From Yponomeuta sedellus (taxonomy: Eukaryota > Arthropoda > Insecta > Lepidoptera > Yponomeutidae): DNA of 64,000 bases. A program made the translations under genes and the position numbers. Positions 62,261-64,000 of the stretch are shown piece after piece (the stretch's first letter is position 1; each line of letters begins with the position of its first letter). The DNA lies in NCBI GenBank assembly GCA_934045075.1, contig OW203722.1, forward strand, positions 13,454,796 through 13,518,795, in the 5' to 3' direction. The notes under the pieces were generated by a model, which saw only the letters and a program-made list of their open reading frames with translations, did not search any database and had not been told where the DNA came from.

Positions 62261-62272
62261 AGTTAGGGGTAT

Positions 62273-62512
62273 TTGCTGCAAAAAAACTTATATTTTGACA
62301 CTCTGAATCTGCGAAACCGAAATAAAGTAGCACTACCAACTTCAACACTTAAAATTCATAGACAGGCAATGGCAGTTAAGATATATAATAAGATACCTAC
62401 CTACATTTTAGAAGAAAATATCTTTAGTTTTGTTAGTAAGTTAAAGCAATATCTAATAGGCAAATGTTATTATACTATAAAAGAGTTTATGGAGGAAGGA
62501 TATAGACGTTAA
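62273..62512 (+). pseudogene. CR1-group LINE C-terminal fragment
   Basis: 79 codons similar to the C-terminus of the LINE at 27675: LNLRNRNKVALPTSTLKIH, AVKIYNKIPTYIL and FVSKLKQYLIGKCYYTIKEF. It is extensively 5'-truncated. Confidence 0.85.
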
Positions 62513-62812
62513 TACAAACTTTATAATTTTTAGGTTTATTTTCTAGTTAGGTACGTAACAAATGACATTGTTAACTTTTTATATACATGTATGTATATGC
62601 ATATAATTATATATTTTATAAAAAATAAAAAGAAACCAATGTTTTTTGTTCAAAACTTTTTAGATTTAAGATTTTTAAGTTAATATTATTTTTAAGTTTC
62701 TCGTTGTAAAATTGCAGTGCCCTTGCAGGGCTCATGTTATGGATCTACCTTATTATTTAACAACTATTGTAACACAAGAAGCAATAAACAGATTGATTGA
62801 TTGACTCAAGCA
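62513..62812 (+). mobile_element. LINE 3' region with GATT tail
   Basis: It shares 'gcagtgccctt.cagggctcatgtt' with 29284 and ends with AATAAA and 'gattgattgatt'. The terminal repeat unit differs from the TTGAAC of the other copy. Confidence 0.8.
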
Positions 62813-63329
62813 AATCAAAACTAGGGTAGCTGTTACTTCCCCTTGACCTCCAAAAAATAATATCGCCTTATACTACAAATGCAGGAAAAAATTACATTTG
62901 TAAATTAATCTTTAAAAATATGCCTTTGAACTTCGAGAAAAGCTCCAGATTTGTTTATTTAATTTAAAGAGTGCTTGTATCACTAGAAAAGTAGAAACTC
63001 ATGTGGATAAACTTTATAACGTTCTTCCGTGCATGACGTACTTTTGGTGTCGTAGACGCTAGTTCTTTTTTATCACAATCCGTTGAGCCTTGAAATTAAA
63101 CAAAAAATCTTTTGTCCGATCGGAACGCGAACACTTCTACTAGTAAACTAATTAAAACAGCCCAAGAAATATTCAGCCCAGGCTTTCAAAATTACTGTTT
63201 TCTATGAAATTCAAAATATAAAATTATGGACTCTATTGTATGGTTAGGTTGTAATGGGGCTTACATGCTTATAAACAAAAGCCCTAAATAAATATGATTA
63301 AAAAGGCGGCTTTTTTGTCTTCAACGCAT
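62813..63329. other. Intergenic or intronic, no gene seen
   Basis: No feature recognised. Confidence 0.3.
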
Positions 63330-63565
63330 TATTATGGTCCCATTATGGTACACGGTTACCTTCAAAATTGCAAAAAAAATATCAGCTATTCCATACAAAA
63401 TTTACCACTTGCGGCATTAAAATGTAAAGTTCAACTGACATTTTTTTTACTAAAACATACACATTATTTGATTATTTGTCCTACAATAAAAGTTATTCGT
63501 ATTGACGTATGTACCTCCCATTACCGGATGTACATATATGGGGACATTGTTACACCCTAATTAAT
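63330..63565 (+). repeat. Dispersed repeat copy B
   Basis: It matches the 55200-55480 repeat around 'ttaccacttgcggcattaaaat' and ends 'ggggacattgttacaccctaa'. Class unknown. Confidence 0.5.
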
Positions 63566-64000
63566 AAAACCCTAATCGTCAACTAGACTGAAGTTCATTG
63601 ATCGTAACCGGTAAGGGGACCTTTCCAATGCATAGCGTCATACAAACAAAATTAGGTAAGTACATCCGGGTGTTGTTGAAGGTACATCAGAAGCTAGAGA
63701 GGCTCGCATTAGCATTCATCCATGGTTACTTTAGGAATTTCACCTAGGATTTCGTGCGATCTCGATAACCTGATTTGGCACAGCTTGATATTATAATGGC
63801 CCTCCTTTGTCAACTCATGACGTCATCATGATGCCATGCTACGAAATAAAAATCATTAAAGGTGCCTCTTTAGCAGTATATTTTAGTAGATTCTAGATAT
63901 TGGGTCCTCGCACTACACCCACGTGTTTACAGTTTATATCCTGTTTGAGGACGTGGGCATTATGCTAGGCCATTTCTATTCAAGTCTAAAATGTATAAAT
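63566..64000. other. Right edge, no gene seen
   Basis: AT-rich sequence. No bestrophin exon is recognised here. Confidence 0.3.

Noticed and set aside
59800..64000. Missing N-terminal bestrophin exons
   Set aside because: I looked on the minus strand for the conserved first membrane segments and Trp-rich motifs and saw none, so they are taken to lie beyond the window.

Overview
This is a gene-poor, transposon-rich window of an insect nuclear genome, almost certainly a moth or butterfly. The clues are AT-rich intergenic DNA, short GT-AG exons of conserved animal genes, and interspersed repeats typical of Lepidoptera: RTE retroposon tails ending in a 'ggggagggctatgtccagcagtgg' style block plus a GAA/GAC microsatellite, repeats with the 'ccggccaa..gcgag' and 'cggaaccctataaaa' ends, tRNA- and 5S-derived SINEs, and TTAA-flanked piggyBac relatives. 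No bacterial-style operons, CRISPR arrays or intact RNA genes were seen.

Host genes. (1) An unidentified plus-strand gene ends at about 3.3 kb (two exons proposed). (2) Convergent with it, on the minus strand, is mitochondrial translation initiation factor 3 (three exons, 4418-6927, complete at 224 aa). (3) Two THAP zinc-finger start exons lie at 9.4 and 10.4 kb. (4) A complete ribosomal protein L39 gene (three exons, 51 aa) lies at 25.2-26.4 kb. (5) A bestrophin chloride-channel gene runs on the minus strand from 59.7 down to 45.1 kb. Ten exons are readable and join in consistent phase to 621 residues. Its first exons, about 100 N-terminal residues in the family, lie beyond the right edge.

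Mobile layers. From 11.1 to 24.9 kb there is a nest: a 5'-truncated LINE with a restriction-like endonuclease C-terminus is split by a 12.8-kb minus-strand Ty3/Gypsy element (4-bp duplication AATA). The Gypsy pol is in turn split by a chimeric insert holding a Jockey-type ORF1 and a decayed Ty1/Copia element. At 27.4-30.3 kb there is a MITE, a CR1-group LINE, a mariner relic and a 5S-derived SINE. At 30.4-36.8 kb a deleted piggyBac element contains a Copia element with one uninterrupted 1381-codon gag-pol frame. At 38.3-43.5 kb there is a young LTR element without gag or pol (384-bp LTRs with one visible difference, duplication ATAT) that carries a nested TTAA-flanked element. The bestrophin introns and the right end hold RTE, Tc1, 5S-SINE, tRNA-SINE, piggyBac, Harbinger and other relics.

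The least ordinary items are the gag/pol-less LTR element and its nested cargo, the LTR elements whose primer-binding-like sites resemble an internal part of tRNA-Leu, the 5S-derived SINE family, several perfect palindromes of 45-70 bp, and the long nesting series. All calls come from reading the sequence; no database or alignment program was used.
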